From positions 372,001-436,000 of the forward strand of contig NZ_CP029331.1 in the NCBI RefSeq assembly GCF_003345255.1: a stretch of 64,000 nucleotides of DNA, given 5' to 3'. The notes beneath the pieces are model-generated. The model was not told the origin of the DNA. It was given only the letters and a program-made list of their open reading frames with translations, and did no database searches. Positions within the stretch are counted from its first letter, which is position 1. Every line of letters begins with the position of its first letter. The stretch comes from Pseudothauera hydrothermalis. GTDB lineage: Bacteria; Pseudomonadota; Gammaproteobacteria; Burkholderiales; Rhodocyclaceae. The position numbers and the translations under genes are program-made. This document shows, piece after piece, positions 27,349 through 37,993 of this stretch.

Positions 27349-28200
27349 CTAAAGCCAATAGACCACGATGAAAAGCATCAGCCAGACCACGTCCACGAAG
27401 TGCCAGTACCAGGCGGTGGCTTCAAAGGCAAAATGGTGCTCGGCGGTGAAATGACCGGCCAGCGCGCGGCCCAGCATCACGCTGAGCATGATCGCGCCGA
27501 TGGTCACGTGCACACCGTGGAAACCGGTGAGAAGATAGAAAGTGGAGCCATAGATGCCAGAATCCAGCCGCAGATTCAGCGTGCTGTAGGCGTGCAGATA
27601 TTCATAGATCTGTAGCCCCAGGAAGGTGGCTCCCAGCACGATGGTGAGCAGCAGGCCGAGCTTGAACTGGCCGCGCCGATTACCCAGCAGACCGTAATGG
27701 GCCCAGGTGATGGTGGCCCCGGAAGTAAGCAGGATGAGCGTGTTCAGTGCCGGAATACCCCAGGCGCCCATGGGCGTGAAGCTGTCGACCGCGTGGGGGC
27801 CGGCGGTGGGCCAGACCGGATTGAAACCTTGCCACAGCAGCGCTTCGTTCTCGCCGCCGCCCAGGGCGGGCACCGCCAGCACCCGGGCGTAGAACAGTGC
27901 GCCAAAAAAGGCGGCGAAGAACATCACTTCGGAGAAGATGAACCAGCCCATCGACCAGCGGAACGAGATATCCACCCGCTTGCCGTAACGGCCGGATTCG
28001 GATTCCCGCACCACTTGACCGAACCAGCCGAACAGCATGTAGATCAAGATTGCCACGCCAAGCGCGAAAACCCAGGGGCCAGCGCCGACATCGTTGAGCC
28101 ACATCACCGCGCCTGCACCAAAGAGCAACAGGCCGATCGAACCGAAGATCGGGTACTTCGACGGTTCGGGGATAAAGTATTTTTCCAGCGTCTCGGTCAT
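27349..28200 (-). CDS. ctaE: Cytochrome c oxidase subunit III
   Basis: A 283-residue membrane subunit III (CoxC), with about seven helices. The FSEVMFFAAFFGALFYARV stretch holds the Glu that contacts lipid and proton channel D in this family, and GFHGVHVTIGAIML and WYWHFVDVVWLMLF are the standard C-terminal motifs. The start ATG 28200 has GAGGAGG seven bases upstream. It follows the DUF2970 gene by about 50 bases. Confidence 0.96.
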   Translation of the reverse strand: MTETLEKYFIPEPSKYPIFGSIGLLLFGAGAVMWLNDVGAGPWVFALGVAILIYMLFGWFGQVVRESESGRYGKRVDISFRWSMGWFIFSEVMFFAAFFGALFYARVLAVPALGGGENEALLWQGFNPVWPTAGPHAVDSFTPMGAWGIPALNTLILLTSGATITWAHYGLLGNRRGQFKLGLLLTIVLGATFLGLQIYEYLHAYSTLNLRLDSGIYGSTFYLLTGFHGVHVTIGAIMLSVMLGRALAGHFTAEHHFAFEATAWYWHFVDVVWLMLFIVVYWL

Positions 28201-28251
28201 TTGCGTGCCTCCTCTGTGCCGATTCGGCCAGTGGCCGACGATTTGCAACGC

Positions 28252-28461
28252 TCACCGCACGATCCAGCTCACCACCCCGACCAGCGCCAGCACAAAAATC
28301 ACCCCGCCCAGCAGTCCGGCAACGATGACCGCCTTGGGATCGAGCGAGTCAGCGTCGTGCCGGGCGTCATGCCGCCTGCGGATGCCGACGAAGGACCACA
28401 GCACCGCTTTCATGGTGGCGAAAAAGCCGGCTTGTCGGGTCGGTTCCGGCATTTTGTTCAT
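28252..28461 (-). CDS. DUF2970-family small membrane protein
   Basis: A 69-residue protein with one C-terminal membrane helix (AVIVAGLLGGVIFVLALVGV). The cytosolic half carries MKAVLWSFVGIRRR, the DUF2970 signature. It is translationally coupled to cox11 (ATGA at 28458-28461). Always found with cytochrome oxidase genes in Betaproteobacteria, so a role in the oxidase complex is likely but untested. Confidence 0.85.
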   Translation of the reverse strand: MNKMPEPTRQAGFFATMKAVLWSFVGIRRRHDARHDADSLDPKAVIVAGLLGGVIFVLALVGVVSWIVR

Positions 28462-29021
28462 GTACTGCCCGGCGGTTTGCCGCCGCTTTGTGAGAGGCGG
28501 CGCCCGGCGATCTCGAAGAAGGTGTACGAGAGCGTGATCACGCTCACATCGGCCGGCAGCGCCGGGTCGATGACAAAGACCACCGGCATGACACGCTGCT
28601 CGCCGGGCGCTAGCGTCTGCTGGGTAAAACAGAAGCAATCGAGCTTGCGGAAGTATTGGCCGGCTTGTTGCGGGCCATAGCTTGGTACCGCTTGGCCGGC
28701 CACCGGATAGTCGCGCGTGTTGGTGACTTCGTAGTCGACCTGTACCAATTCGCCCGGATGCACCCGCAACGCCGACTGGCGCGGGGTAAACCGCCAGGGC
28801 AGATCATGGACGTTGGCGTCGAACTGCACCGTGACCCAGCGCGAGCGGTCGACCTGGGTGTTCTCCGCGACCCGGTCGGGCTTGAGCAGGTTATTGATGC
28901 CGGTGACTTCGCAGATTTTTTCGTAGAAAGGCACCAGCATGAAGCCGAAGCCGAACATCACCACCGCCGAGATCACCAAGCGCACCAGCAGCCGGCGGTT
29001 TTCGGTGGCTGCTGTGCTCAT
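28458..29021 (-). CDS. ctaG: Cytochrome c oxidase assembly protein Cox11/CtaG
   Basis: A 187-residue protein with an N-terminal membrane helix (about 10-30) and a periplasmic immunoglobulin-like domain. It delivers copper to the CuB site of subunit I. The copper-binding motif KLDCFCFTQQTL is at about 128-139, and MPVVFVIDP follows. Its start overlaps the stop of the 40-residue assembly protein gene by ATGA. Confidence 0.95.
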   Translation of the reverse strand: MSTAATENRRLLVRLVISAVVMFGFGFMLVPFYEKICEVTGINNLLKPDRVAENTQVDRSRWVTVQFDANVHDLPWRFTPRQSALRVHPGELVQVDYEVTNTRDYPVAGQAVPSYGPQQAGQYFRKLDCFCFTQQTLAPGEQRVMPVVFVIDPALPADVSVITLSYTFFEIAGRRLSQSGGKPPGST

Positions 29022-29140
29022 GGCCGAAACACTCCGGTTTTGACGATCACCGCGGCAAAGAAAAACAAGGCCAGTAGAGCCAGTAGCAGCGCGCTACGGC
29101 GGTTGGCCCGGCGTCGGTCGTTTGGCGAGGTCGGCGACAT
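29018..29140 (-). CDS. Cytochrome oxidase small assembly protein
   Basis: A 40-residue protein encoded between ctaD and ctaG: a basic head (SPNDRRRANRRS) followed by one membrane helix (ALLLALLALFFFAAVIVK) and a short tail. This matches the small betaproteobacterial assembly proteins found at this position. GGAG lies nine bases upstream of the ATG at 29140, and the stop overlaps the ctaG start (ATGA). Position and coupling make it a real gene although very short. Confidence 0.8.
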   Translation of the reverse strand: MSPTSPNDRRRANRRSALLLALLALFFFAAVIVKTGVFRP

Positions 29141-29158
29141 CGTGGCGAACTCCGCTGT

Positions 29159-30745
29159 TCAGCGCACCACCGGCGCGGTTTCAAAGGTGTGGTGCGGCGC
29201 GGGCGAGGGCACGGTCCATTCCAGCCCTTCGGCGCCGTCCCAGGGCTTGGCGGTGGCGCGCTCTCCGATGCCGCGCGCGCAGCGCACCGCCACGGCTATG
29301 AAAATGAGCTGCGAGAGACCAAAGCCGAAGGCACCCACCGAAGCCAGGGCGTTGAAGTCGGCAAACTGCAGCGCGTAGTCGGGGATGCGGCGCGGCATGC
29401 CGGCCAGCCCGAGAAAATGCATCGGGAAAAAGGTGATATTGAAGAACACGATGGAGCACCAAAAATGCAGCTTGCCCAAACGCTCGCTGGGCATGATGCC
29501 GGTCCACTTGGGCAGCCAGTAGTAGGCGCCGGCAAACAGCGCGAACAGGCTGCCGGCCACCAACACGTAGTGGAAATGGGCGACCACGTAATAGGTGTCC
29601 TGCACCTGGATGTCGATCGGTGCGATGGCGCAAATCAGTCCGGTGAAGCCGCCCATGGTAAACACGAAAATGAAGCCTACCGCCCATAGCATGGGGGTCT
29701 CAAAGCTCAACGCCCCGCGCCACATGGTGGCCACCCAGTTGAACACTTTGACCCCGGTGGGCACGGCGATTAGCATCGTGGCGTACATGAAAAAAAGCTG
29801 TCCGGTCACCGGCATGCCGGTTGTGAACATGTGGTGCGCCCACACCACGAAGGACAGGATGGCGATCGAGGCGGTGGCGTACACCATGGAGGCGTAACCG
29901 AACAGGGGCTTTCTGGCGAAGGCGGGGATGATCTGGCTGATGATGCCAAAGGCCGGCAGGATCATGATGTACACCTCCGGATGGCCGAAGAACCAGAAAA
30001 TGTGCTGGTACATCACCGGATCGCCACCGCCGGCGGCGTTGAAGAAACTGGTTCCGAAGTGGCGATCGGTGAGGATCATGGTTACCGCGCCGGCCAGCAC
30101 CGGCATCACCGCGATCAAGAGGTAGGCGGTGATCAGCCAGGTCCAGCAAAACAGCGGCATCTTCATCAGGGTCATGCCGGGCGCGCGCATGTTGAGGATG
30201 GTCACCACGATGTTGATCGCGCCCATGATGGAGCTAATGCCCATGATATGGATGGCGAAGATCGCCATGTCCATGCCCATGCCCATCTGCACCGAGAGCG
30301 GCGCGTACAGCGTCCAGCCGGCGGCGGTGGCCCCGCCAGGTACGAAGAAGGAGCCGATCAGCAAGATTGCCGCCGGTGGCAGCAACCAAAAGCTCCAATT
30401 GTTCATGCGCGCGAAAGCCATGTCGCTGGCGCCGATCATCAGCGGAATTTGCCAGTTCGCAAAGCCGACGAAGGCCGGCATGATGGCGCCGAACACCATC
30501 ACCAGGCCATGCATGGTGGTGAGTTGGTTGAATAGTTCGGGTTGCACCACCTGCAAGCCAGGTTGGAACAGCTCGGCGCGGATCGTCAGCGCCATCACTC
30601 CCCCGGAGAGGAACATAATGAAGCTGAAAATCAGGTACATCGTGCCGATGTCCTTGTGATTGGTAGTGGTGATCCAGCGCATCAGCCCGGAGGCGACGGG
30701 CTGATGATGGTGGTCGTGCAGCGGGTCCTGGATGACGGCCGACAT
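29159..30745 (-). CDS. ctaD: Cytochrome c oxidase subunit I
   Basis: The 528-residue heme-copper catalytic subunit with 12 membrane helices. Heme a ligand His is in [10 protein letters not shown]. CuB ligands are in [15 protein letters not shown] (with the cross-linked Tyr) and VWAHHMF. The heme a3/a His pair is in [10 protein letters not shown]. The Glu and Tyr of the A-type D and K channels fit the HPEVY pattern, so this is an aa3/caa3-type oxidase. Start ATG 30745 has AGGAG eight bases upstream. It is 37 bases downstream of ctaC. Confidence 0.97.
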   Translation of the reverse strand: MSAVIQDPLHDHHHQPVASGLMRWITTTNHKDIGTMYLIFSFIMFLSGGVMALTIRAELFQPGLQVVQPELFNQLTTMHGLVMVFGAIMPAFVGFANWQIPLMIGASDMAFARMNNWSFWLLPPAAILLIGSFFVPGGATAAGWTLYAPLSVQMGMGMDMAIFAIHIMGISSIMGAINIVVTILNMRAPGMTLMKMPLFCWTWLITAYLLIAVMPVLAGAVTMILTDRHFGTSFFNAAGGGDPVMYQHIFWFFGHPEVYIMILPAFGIISQIIPAFARKPLFGYASMVYATASIAILSFVVWAHHMFTTGMPVTGQLFFMYATMLIAVPTGVKVFNWVATMWRGALSFETPMLWAVGFIFVFTMGGFTGLICAIAPIDIQVQDTYYVVAHFHYVLVAGSLFALFAGAYYWLPKWTGIMPSERLGKLHFWCSIVFFNITFFPMHFLGLAGMPRRIPDYALQFADFNALASVGAFGFGLSQLIFIAVAVRCARGIGERATAKPWDGAEGLEWTVPSPAPHHTFETAPVVR

Positions 30746-30782
30746 GCTGACTTCTCCTGAGTGAGATGCGGGCGGATGAGCC

Positions 30783-31922
30783 TCAGCCCCCACGTGCCGC
30801 GGCAATATCTTTGGGCTGCACGGCTTGGCCGCTGTGATTGCTCCAGCTGTTGCGGGTGTAGGTAATTGCGGCGGCGATGTCGGCGTCGGAGAGTAGCTTG
30901 CCGAAGGAAGCCATCGCGGTGCCGGGGCGGCCCTCCAGCACCACGGCAATCTGGGTGGCGGGTTCGCCCTGGACCACTGGAGAGCCGTCCAATGCGGGGA
31001 AGGCCGGTGGCAGTCCCTGGCCATTGGCTTGATGACAGGCGGCGCAGTGGGTGGCATAGACCGTGGCCCCCCGTGCCATCAGTTCGGCCAAGGCAAATTC
31101 CCGGCTGTCGTCGGCGGCGCCCGCAGCCGACGCCGCCTGACGTGCGCCCACCCAGGCGCTATAGGCTTCGGCGGAAACCACGTGCACTTCGATCGGCATG
31201 AAACCGTGGTCGCGTCCGCACAGTTCGGCACAGTTGCCGCGGTAGATGCCTTCTTGCTCGGCGCGGAACCAGGTGTCGCGGATGAAGCCGGGGATGGCGT
31301 CCTGCTTGACGCCAAAGGCCGGCACCCACCAGGAATGGATGACATCCGCAGCAGTGGTGAGGATGCGCACTTTTTTGCCCACCGGCACCACCAGCGGGTT
31401 GTCGACTTCCAGCAGGTAGGCTTCTCCCTTGGGCGCGGTGCCTTCGATTTGCTCGCGTGGCGTGGACAAATTGGACACCAGGCGGATGCCGGCCCCCTCG
31501 CCCTGCAGATAGTCGTAACCCCATTTCCATTGGTAGCCGGTAGCTTTGATGGTGAGGTCCGGGTCGGAGGTGTCTTTCATGGCGATCACGGTCTTGGTCG
31601 CCGGCCAGGCCATGCCGAGCAGGATCAGCACCGGGACTACGGTCCAGGCGATCTCCACCGCGGTGTTTTCATGAAAGTTTGCCGCGACCGCACCGCGCGA
31701 CTTGCGGTGGCGGAAAACCGCCCAAAACATCACGCCGAACACGCCGACGAAGATCACCAGGCAGATGATCAGCATCAGCGTGTGTAAGTCGTAGATTTGT
31801 CCGGCTACCTCAGTGACCGGGGGCTGAAGGTTGTAGCGACTTTGCGCAAGCGCCCGGCCAGCCGGGGCGAGTGAAGCGCCGAGGAAAAGCGTCGACCCTG
31901 CAATGCGAGCGGCAAGAACCAT
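30783..31922 (-). CDS. ctaC: Cytochrome c oxidase subunit II with fused cytochrome c domain
   Basis: A 379-residue subunit II. After a signal-like N-terminus (1-27), two membrane helices span about 45-70 and 92-112. The CuA domain has His196, Cys231, Glu233, Cys235, His239 and Met242 in HSWWVPAFG and [14 protein letters not shown]-terminal class I cytochrome c domain carries Cys293-AA-Cys296-His297, with Met337 as a likely axial ligand. This makes a caa3-type oxidase able to take electrons directly. It is the first gene of the oxidase operon, with a long leader. Confidence 0.96.
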   Translation of the reverse strand: MVLAARIAGSTLFLGASLAPAGRALAQSRYNLQPPVTEVAGQIYDLHTLMLIICLVIFVGVFGVMFWAVFRHRKSRGAVAANFHENTAVEIAWTVVPVLILLGMAWPATKTVIAMKDTSDPDLTIKATGYQWKWGYDYLQGEGAGIRLVSNLSTPREQIEGTAPKGEAYLLEVDNPLVVPVGKKVRILTTAADVIHSWWVPAFGVKQDAIPGFIRDTWFRAEQEGIYRGNCAELCGRDHGFMPIEVHVVSAEAYSAWVGARQAASAAGAADDSREFALAELMARGATVYATHCAACHQANGQGLPPAFPALDGSPVVQGEPATQIAVVLEGRPGTAMASFGKLLSDADIAAAITYTRNSWSNHSGQAVQPKDIAAARGG

Positions 31923-32367
31923 GTCCCAACCCCCTTCGAATGCAGTTTCGGCAAACAGCAAAGGGACGGTGGCGCGGGGCTGCCTCCAGGCCGAGACGGT
32001 GGAGGCGTGTGCGGGTGCCACGGGCGTCCCGGGCGTTTGCCGGAACGATCCTCAAGCGCGGGGGCTGTCGGTTTTGTTGTGATCTGGGCCATCCCGCGTG
32101 GTTGGAACGATCTTGCCATAGCGGAATTGGCCATCGCAATACGAATATTTGAGAAATGTCAAAGTAGTGCGGTGCACAATGTGATAAAGCGCATGGCGCT
32201 CAAGGCCTGGTGCTGCATGAATAGGGTTTACCCTGATGGGGGTGCAGCAATGGGCGGCACGTACTCGGCAGGGGGCAAACGCTGCGATCGGGGTCATCGG
32301 ATCGCTGTGGCGCATAGACCATCACCTGCTAGGATGCGCACCAATGTTTCAGCGTGGGAGGATGGCT
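31923..32367. other. 445-bp divergent region between ctaC and the M48 peptidase gene
   Basis: No convincing gene is present. The part near ctaC is GC-rich leader. Around 32130-32215 is an AT-richer patch with a TTGA-N6-TCAA dyad and promoter-like hexamers on both strands. The M48 gene start has GGAGG at 32357-32361. Confidence 0.6.
32149..32162. promoter_or_regulatory. FNR/CRP-type dyad overlapping a candidate ctaC promoter
   Basis: TTGAGAAATGTCAA keeps the TTGA-N6-TCAA core of FNR-family boxes. On the minus strand, TTGACA (32157-32162) forms a good -35 hexamer with TATTGC 15 bases further as a weak -10. A regulator bound here would sit on the -35 of the oxidase operon. The distance to the ctaC start is about 230 bases. 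Confidence 0.4.
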
Positions 32368-33519
32368 ATGCGTTCGTCTTGCCGCCGGCGGTCTCGGCTT
32401 GAAATCGTCTATGCCCGGCTCGCGCGCCGGCTGACCAGGGTTGCGCTGGCCGGTTGTTTGGCCGTGGCGCTGGTGGTGGCCGGCGGTCTGGGGCTGGCGA
32501 TCTGGGCGCTACAGGCCGGCTGGTATGCCGAACAGGCCACCTGGCGCACACTGTACGGGCTGGGGGCAGCGCTCACGATTGCAGCCGTTGGCTATCTCTT
32601 GGTGCTTGTACAGGTCCCGGCTCCGCAGCCGCGCGGAATCCCGCTCGCGCCGAGCGTGGCGGGCGCGTTGCACTACCGCATCGATAAGCTCGCGCAGCGC
32701 TTGGGGCTGCCGCCGCCCGACGGTGTTTGGATCACCGATGAGATGAACGCTGCGGTGCTGCAGCGCCCGCGCTGGGGGTGTGTGGGGCGCATCGAGTCTC
32801 ATCTGATGATCGGGCTGCCGCTGGCGCATTGCCTGTCGCGGCGGCAGTTTCTTGCCGTGCTGGCGCACGAGTTCGGTCATCTGGTGGTGCAGCGGCAGGC
32901 GGCATGGGGCGCGTTCGGGGCGCATCTGCGCGCCTGGTGGCTGCGGTTGGCCGACCGGATCGCGGTGCGTCATACCTGGCTCGAGTCCTGGCTGGATCGA
33001 CGCTGGCGTGGTTACACCCTGGGAATGTTCCGCTTAGCGCGGCTGGAGGAGTTCGCTGCCGATGCGCTGGCGGCGCGCTTGGTCGGCCGGCGCTTATTGG
33101 GCGAGACCTTGGTGGAAATGTCGGCCAAGGACCGTTTTTTGCGCGAGGACTATTGGCCCAAGGTGCTGGCGCAGTGCAGCACTGCGCCAGAGCCGCGCTT
33201 TCGGCCGTTTCGTGAAATGGGCTTGGGGGTGAGCGCGGGGTTCAATGCACACAGCGTGGTCAATGTTGGTTTTGGCGAAGGCGAGGACGGCGCGGTATCG
33301 CTGCATCCTTCCCCGGCCCAACGCCTGCGCGCACTGCGGGTGCCCACCTGCGCCGCGGTGCCCCCCGAGCGTTCGGCGGCCACCCACTACTTGTCCGATT
33401 TGCTGCCGCGGCTGTCCTGGGCCTTCGACCGCCATTGGTGGCGGCTGGCCGGCCGCTACTGGCGGCGCAGCTACCGCCTGGCCCGTGGTGAGCGGCAGCG
33501 CGCTGCCCGACGGGGCTGA
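32368..33519 (+). CDS. M48-family membrane metallopeptidase
   Basis: A 383-residue protein with two N-terminal membrane helices (about 26-48 and 65-82) and a zinc peptidase domain. The HExxH motif is HEFGH at 167-171 and the third ligand probably in LEEFAADALAARL (about 235-247). This is the M48 (HtpX/Ste24-like) family that degrades or processes membrane proteins. The start at 32368 has GGAGG six bases upstream; two other in-frame ATGs (32344, 32362) are possible. Substrate unknown. The N-terminus is very basic (RSSCRRRSRLE). Confidence 0.8.
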   Translation: MRSSCRRRSRLEIVYARLARRLTRVALAGCLAVALVVAGGLGLAIWALQAGWYAEQATWRTLYGLGAALTIAAVGYLLVLVQVPAPQPRGIPLAPSVAGALHYRIDKLAQRLGLPPPDGVWITDEMNAAVLQRPRWGCVGRIESHLMIGLPLAHCLSRRQFLAVLAHEFGHLVVQRQAAWGAFGAHLRAWWLRLADRIAVRHTWLESWLDRRWRGYTLGMFRLARLEEFAADALAARLVGRRLLGETLVEMSAKDRFLREDYWPKVLAQCSTAPEPRFRPFREMGLGVSAGFNAHSVVNVGFGEGEDGAVSLHPSPAQRLRALRVPTCAAVPPERSAATHYLSDLLPRLSWAFDRHWWRLAGRYWRRSYRLARGERQRAARRG

Positions 33520-33560
33520 GAAACCGCAAGCCAAAATCGCCCGTCGGCCCGTCCGTGGCG

Positions 33561-34463
33561 CTAGCGTGCAGCGGATCCGCGCTTGGCGCGCGCTTGCTCT
33601 AGAAATTCGCACAGTTGTTCGGCACCGTCGAGCAGGCGCGGGGTGTGGCGCTGCATCAGTTGCGGCGGGATGAAATACAAATTGTCGGCCGCCGCGGCGG
33701 CGAGCCGAGGCCATTTGCGCCACTGGTCCAGCCAGTCCGGACGTTCTTCGCCCATGCCGCTGGCCACGATGACCTCCGGATTGGCGGCCAACACCGCTTC
33801 GATGCCAATGCGTGGGGCAAGCGGGCCGAGCCGGGCGAATACATTGTCGCCCGCGCACAGGCCGATGGCGTCGGAGATCAGGTGTTCGCCATTGATGGTC
33901 ATCAGCGGCTGGTCCCAGATTTGGTAGAACATGCGCACCGGCGGGCGCGATTGGTAGCGGGCGGCCAGCGCGGCGCGGCGCGCACGAAAGCGGGTGGCGG
34001 CTTCTCGGGCGGCGGACTCGGTGCCGGCCAGTCGGCCCATGTCTTCCAGGCTGTCGGCCACATCATCCAGGCGGCGCGGTTCGTTGACGAATACCGCAAT
34101 GCCCAGCGCACGCAGCTTGTCTAAGTTGGTATTGCGGTTGCCGCTCGCCCAGGCCACGACGAGATCCGGTTGCAGCGCAACGACCGCTTCGAGGTCGATC
34201 TGGGTGTAGCCGCCGACCGAGGGCAGCGCGCGCGCGGCGGGCGGATAGTCGCTGTAGTTCACCACGCCGACCACTTTGTCGCCAGCGCCGGCGGCAAACA
34301 GTAGTTCGGTCACATGCGGGGCGAGGCTGACGATGCGCCGGGCCGGGGCGGACAGCACCAACTCGCGGCCGGTGTCGTCGGTGATGCGCACTTCGGCGCG
34401 GGCCGGTAAAGCGGTAGCCAGCAACACTGCCAGCGTGGCCAGGCGTAGTAGAGTGATCATCAT
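33561..34463 (-). CDS. btuF: Cobalamin-binding periplasmic protein BtuF
   Basis: A 300-residue solute-binding protein of the class III (FepB/BtuF) type. The signal peptide is [23 protein letters not shown]. The domain begins with RIVSLAPHVTELLFAAGAG, and VVGVVNYSDYPPAARALPSVG and DLVVAWASGNR are typical of BtuF. It delivers cobalamin or cobinamide to BtuCD, whose genes are not here. The start overlaps the cobD stop by ATGA, so cbiB-cobD-btuF is one operon. Confidence 0.92.
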   Translation of the reverse strand: MMITLLRLATLAVLLATALPARAEVRITDDTGRELVLSAPARRIVSLAPHVTELLFAAGAGDKVVGVVNYSDYPPAARALPSVGGYTQIDLEAVVALQPDLVVAWASGNRNTNLDKLRALGIAVFVNEPRRLDDVADSLEDMGRLAGTESAAREAATRFRARRAALAARYQSRPPVRMFYQIWDQPLMTINGEHLISDAIGLCAGDNVFARLGPLAPRIGIEAVLAANPEVIVASGMGEERPDWLDQWRKWPRLAAAAADNLYFIPPQLMQRHTPRLLDGAEQLCEFLEQARAKRGSAAR

Positions 34464-35446
34464 GTAGGCAGGTCCTTGAGAGCGTGCAGGGCAAGGTCCA
34501 GACGGCGCCATTGCGCCTCGTCGGCCGGCAGGCCGAAGCGCAGCGCGGGCGGGGTGTCGAAACGGCGCACCAGAATGGCGCGACGGGCGAGCGCTTCATG
34601 CCATATGGCCGCCTGCGGATGCACCACCCACTGGAAAAGTGCGGTGCCCTGCGGGGGGGCGGGCAAATGCTGGCGCAGCAGTGCGGCGAGCCGTTTGCCG
34701 GCTGCGGTCAACGCCTGCCGGGTGGCTTGCTGCCAGTCGGCGTCGGCCAGCGCGGCACGGGCGGCATAACGTGCCGGACCGCTGATCGTCCAGGGGCCAA
34801 GGTGTTCGGCAAGGTGCTGGCGCAGCGCAGCGTCCGCGAGCACGAAGCCGACCCGTGCCCCAGCCAGGCCAAAGAACTTGCCAAGCGAGCGCAAGACCAC
34901 CAGGTGCGGGCGGCCGGCATAAGGGGCGAGCGACTCCGCCGGGTCGACATCGATGAACGCCTCATCGACGATCAGCCAGCCGCCGCGCTTAGCCAAGCGG
35001 GCATGCCAGTCGAGCAGGCGAGGCAAGGCGAAGCGTTCGCCGGTAGGGTTGTTGGGGTTGGCCAGCACCAGCACGTCGGTGTCGTCGATTGCTGCATCTA
35101 CCATGTGTGCGTCGCAGCGCCGCAGCCGCCGGGCGCGCCAAGCCTGAGGGTGCTCGCCATAGGTGGGGTCGAGCACGGTGACCCGTTCGTCGGGGATGAG
35201 TGCGGGCAAGGCTTGGATGGCGGCCTGGGAGCCGGCGACCGGCATGAGTTCGTGGGTGCCGTAGTAAGCGGCCGCTGCGTCAACGAGGCCGTCGTCATCC
35301 TCGGGCAGGCTTTGCCAGGCTTGCAGCGGCAGCGGCGGCACCGGATAGGCGCAAGGGTTGATACCGGTCGACAGGTCGATCCAGTCGGCCAGCGCAATGC
35401 CGTAGTGGCGCGCGGCAGTGCGCAGCCGGCCGCCGTGTTCAAGCAT
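34460..35446 (-). CDS. cobD: Threonine-phosphate decarboxylase CobD (CobC type)
   Basis: A 328-residue PLP enzyme, fold type I, that decarboxylates threonine-phosphate to aminopropanol phosphate for the nucleotide loop of B12. The N-terminus [14 protein letters not shown] and [11 protein letters not shown] is diagnostic. The ANPNNPTGE motif and the PLP Lys in [17 protein letters not shown] are intact. Length is shorter than CobD from Salmonella but normal for betaproteobacterial CobC. It overlaps cbiB by 8 bases. Confidence 0.93.
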   Translation of the reverse strand: MLEHGGRLRTAARHYGIALADWIDLSTGINPCAYPVPPLPLQAWQSLPEDDDGLVDAAAAYYGTHELMPVAGSQAAIQALPALIPDERVTVLDPTYGEHPQAWRARRLRRCDAHMVDAAIDDTDVLVLANPNNPTGERFALPRLLDWHARLAKRGGWLIVDEAFIDVDPAESLAPYAGRPHLVVLRSLGKFFGLAGARVGFVLADAALRQHLAEHLGPWTISGPARYAARAALADADWQQATRQALTAAGKRLAALLRQHLPAPPQGTALFQWVVHPQAAIWHEALARRAILVRRFDTPPALRFGLPADEAQWRRLDLALHALKDLPT

Positions 35447-36410
35447 CGGCGACTCCCAACGCGAGCAAGTTCAGCACCAGGGCAACGCCCGCGACCGCAC
35501 TCAACCAGGCCAGCATGCCGTGACGCACCAGATCGAGGGCGCGGCGCAGGCTGGTGACATCGGCCGCGGCGCCTTGGCCCAGTGGCGGCCGTTCTTCGAC
35601 CCGGCCGTGATAGATCGCGCGACCGCCCAGTTTCACTGCCAGTGCGCCGGCGCCTGCGGCCATCACCGGGCCGGCGTTGGGGCTGTCCCACCGCGCGGCT
35701 TGGCTGCGCCAGCAGGCCAACGCATTGGCGGTGTTGCCGAGCAAGGCGTAGGTGAGCGCGGTGAGCCGGGCGGGCAGCCAGTTGAGTGCATCGTCCAGGC
35801 GCGCGGCGGCACGGCCGAAGTGCAGATAGCGCGTTGTACGGTAGCCCCACATGGCGTCGAGCGTGTTGGCCAGGCGGAACAGCAGCGCGCCTGGCCCGCC
35901 CAGCAGGATGAACCAGAACAGCGCCCCGAACACCGCATCGTTGCCGTTTTCCAGCACCGATTCGGTGCCGGCACGCGCCACGCCTTCGGCATCCAGCGCG
36001 CTGGTGTCGCGGCTGACGATCCAACCAACGCGCTCGCGTGCGCTGGCCAGATCGCCAGTGGCCAGCGGCTTGGCCACTGCTTCGCCATGCTCGATCAGAC
36101 TGCGCGCGCCGAGCGCAAACCACAACAGTACGATGTCGGCGCCCCAGTGCGCCGCCGGGTGCAGGCCGCGCAGCCACAGCGCCAGCCCTACCCAGGGCAG
36201 CACCGCCAGCATCCAGGCCAGCAGGCCGCGCGCCTGCTGCGGCAGGGCGCCGGCGTTCGCACACCACAGGCGGCGCTCGATGGCTGTGCTCAGCCGGCCA
36301 AAGCCCACCAGCGGATGCCAGCGGCGCGGTTCGCCCAGCAGGCGGTCTGCCAGTACGCCGGCGGCAAGTTTCAGCAACAGGATCAAGGCAAGGCGCGCAG
36401 CGGCGTCCAT
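35439..36410 (-). CDS. cbiB: Adenosylcobinamide-phosphate synthase CbiB
   Basis: A 323-residue membrane enzyme that joins aminopropanol phosphate to adenosylcobyric acid. Family marks are [17 protein letters not shown] near the N-terminus, the [22 protein letters not shown] core and the [15 protein letters not shown] motif. Several membrane helices are visible. First gene of the cbiB-cobD-btuF operon, divergent from cobQ with 39 bases between starts. Confidence 0.95.
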   Translation of the reverse strand: MDAAARLALILLLKLAAGVLADRLLGEPRRWHPLVGFGRLSTAIERRLWCANAGALPQQARGLLAWMLAVLPWVGLALWLRGLHPAAHWGADIVLLWFALGARSLIEHGEAVAKPLATGDLASARERVGWIVSRDTSALDAEGVARAGTESVLENGNDAVFGALFWFILLGGPGALLFRLANTLDAMWGYRTTRYLHFGRAAARLDDALNWLPARLTALTYALLGNTANALACWRSQAARWDSPNAGPVMAAGAGALAVKLGGRAIYHGRVEERPPLGQGAAADVTSLRRALDLVRHGMLAWLSAVAGVALVLNLLALGVADA

Positions 36411-36449
36411 GGGATAATCGGCGCTTTTTCGGACCCCGGATTTTACGCC

Positions 36450-37961
36450 ATGCCAACCACTGCCTGTCTGATGGTGCAGGGTACCACCTCCGATGCTGGC
36501 AAAAGCACCTTGGTGGCCGGTCTGTGCCGGCTGCTGGCGCGCCGCGGAGTACGGGTGGCGCCTTTCAAGCCCCAGAACATGGCGCTCAACGCCGCGGTCA
36601 CCGCCGATGGCGGCGAAATCGGCCGTGCCCAGGCGCTACAGGCGCTGGCCGCCGGTTTGGCGCCGCATACCGATTTCAATCCGGTGCTGCTCAAACCGGC
36701 CAGTGACATCGGCGCGCAGGTAATCATCCATGGCAAGGCGGTGGCCAACCTCGATGCGCGCGCCTATCACGACTACAAGCCCACCGCGATGGCCGCGGTA
36801 TTGGCCTCCTGGCAACGGCTGGTGGCGGCATACGACTGCGTGCTGGTCGAAGGCGCGGGCAGCCCGGCGGAAATCAACCTGCGCGAGCGCGATATTGCCA
36901 ACATGGGTTTCGCCGAAGCGGTCGGCTGCCCGGTGATCCTGGTGGCGGACATCGACCGCGGCGGCGTGTTCGCCCATTTGGTGGGCACCCTGGAACTGCT
37001 CTCACCTTCTGAACAGGCGCGCATCAAGGGCTTCGTGATCAACCGCTTCCGCGGCGATATCGGCCTGCTGCAACCCGGCTTGGATTGGCTGCAGGCGCGC
37101 ACCGGGCGGCCGGTGCTGGGCGTGCTGCCTTATCTGCCCGGCCTGTTTCTGGATGCCGAAGATGCACTCGGCGAGGCCCGTGCCGACAAAGACGCTCCGC
37201 TATTGCGGGTGATTGCGCCGGTCTATCCGCGGATTGCCAATCACACCGACCTGGATGCGCTGCGCCTGCATCCACAGGTCGATTTTCGCTGGGTGGGGAC
37301 GGGGCAGCCGATCCCGCCGGCGGACCTCATCGTGCTGCCGGGTTCCAAGAGCGTGCAGGCGGATCTGGCCTGGTTACGTGCGCAGGGCTGGGAGGCGGCG
37401 ATCCGACGTCATCTGCGCTATGGCGGCAAATTGATCGGCATCTGCGGTGGCTTCCAAATGCTCGGCCAGCGGCTGGAGGACCCGGCCGGATTGGAAGGTC
37501 CGGCGGGCGGTGTGGACGGGCTGGGCTGGCTGGAGATCACAACCGTGCTCGAAGCCGAAAAAAAGCTCGTCACCGTCGAAGGCGAGCTGTGCCTGCCAGG
37601 CGCAGGCGGTGCGGCGGTGCGTGGCTATGAAATCCATATGGGGGTGTCGCGCGGCCCGGCGCTGGCACGTCCGGCGCTGCACCTGTCCGATGGCCGCGGC
37701 GACGGCGCGCAATCGGCCGATGGTCAGGTATTCGGCAGCTATGTGCATGGCTTGTTCGATCACCCGGATGCACTGGCTGCAGTGCTGGCCTGGGCCGGCG
37801 CGGCCGGTGAGCAGAAAGTCGATCTGGCCGCGCGCCGCGAGGCCGATTTGGACCGCTTGGCCGACTGTCTGGCCGCTGCGCTCGATCTGCCGCGGCTGGC
37901 CGACTGCCTGGGAGGCACGGCGGGCGAAGCGCTGCGCAGACCCATCCCCCGGGTTGCTTGA
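36450..37961 (+). CDS. cobQ: Adenosylcobyric acid synthase CobQ
   Basis: A 503-residue glutamine amidotransferase that amidates positions b, d, e and g of adenosylcobyrinic acid diamide. The N-terminal ATPase half starts [23 protein letters not shown] and contains KPQNMALNA. The C-terminal GATase half has the catalytic Cys in [12 protein letters not shown] and His in [10 protein letters not shown]. Length normal. The ATG at 36450 has no clear Shine-Dalgarno, but the next in-frame ATG (MVQGTTSD) would remove conserved residues only marginally. Confidence 0.95.
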   Translation: MPTTACLMVQGTTSDAGKSTLVAGLCRLLARRGVRVAPFKPQNMALNAAVTADGGEIGRAQALQALAAGLAPHTDFNPVLLKPASDIGAQVIIHGKAVANLDARAYHDYKPTAMAAVLASWQRLVAAYDCVLVEGAGSPAEINLRERDIANMGFAEAVGCPVILVADIDRGGVFAHLVGTLELLSPSEQARIKGFVINRFRGDIGLLQPGLDWLQARTGRPVLGVLPYLPGLFLDAEDALGEARADKDAPLLRVIAPVYPRIANHTDLDALRLHPQVDFRWVGTGQPIPPADLIVLPGSKSVQADLAWLRAQGWEAAIRRHLRYGGKLIGICGGFQMLGQRLEDPAGLEGPAGGVDGLGWLEITTVLEAEKKLVTVEGELCLPGAGGAAVRGYEIHMGVSRGPALARPALHLSDGRGDGAQSADGQVFGSYVHGLFDHPDALAAVLAWAGAAGEQKVDLAARREADLDRLADCLAAALDLPRLADCLGGTAGEALRRPIPRVA

Positions 37962-37993
37962 CCGCCTAAGGGGGCGCCTCTACCATCGCCGCC

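Noticed and set aside
35418-36449. A 5' extension of cobQ by 344 codons
   Set aside because: It runs antisense through cbiB; the conserved CobQ start is at 36450.
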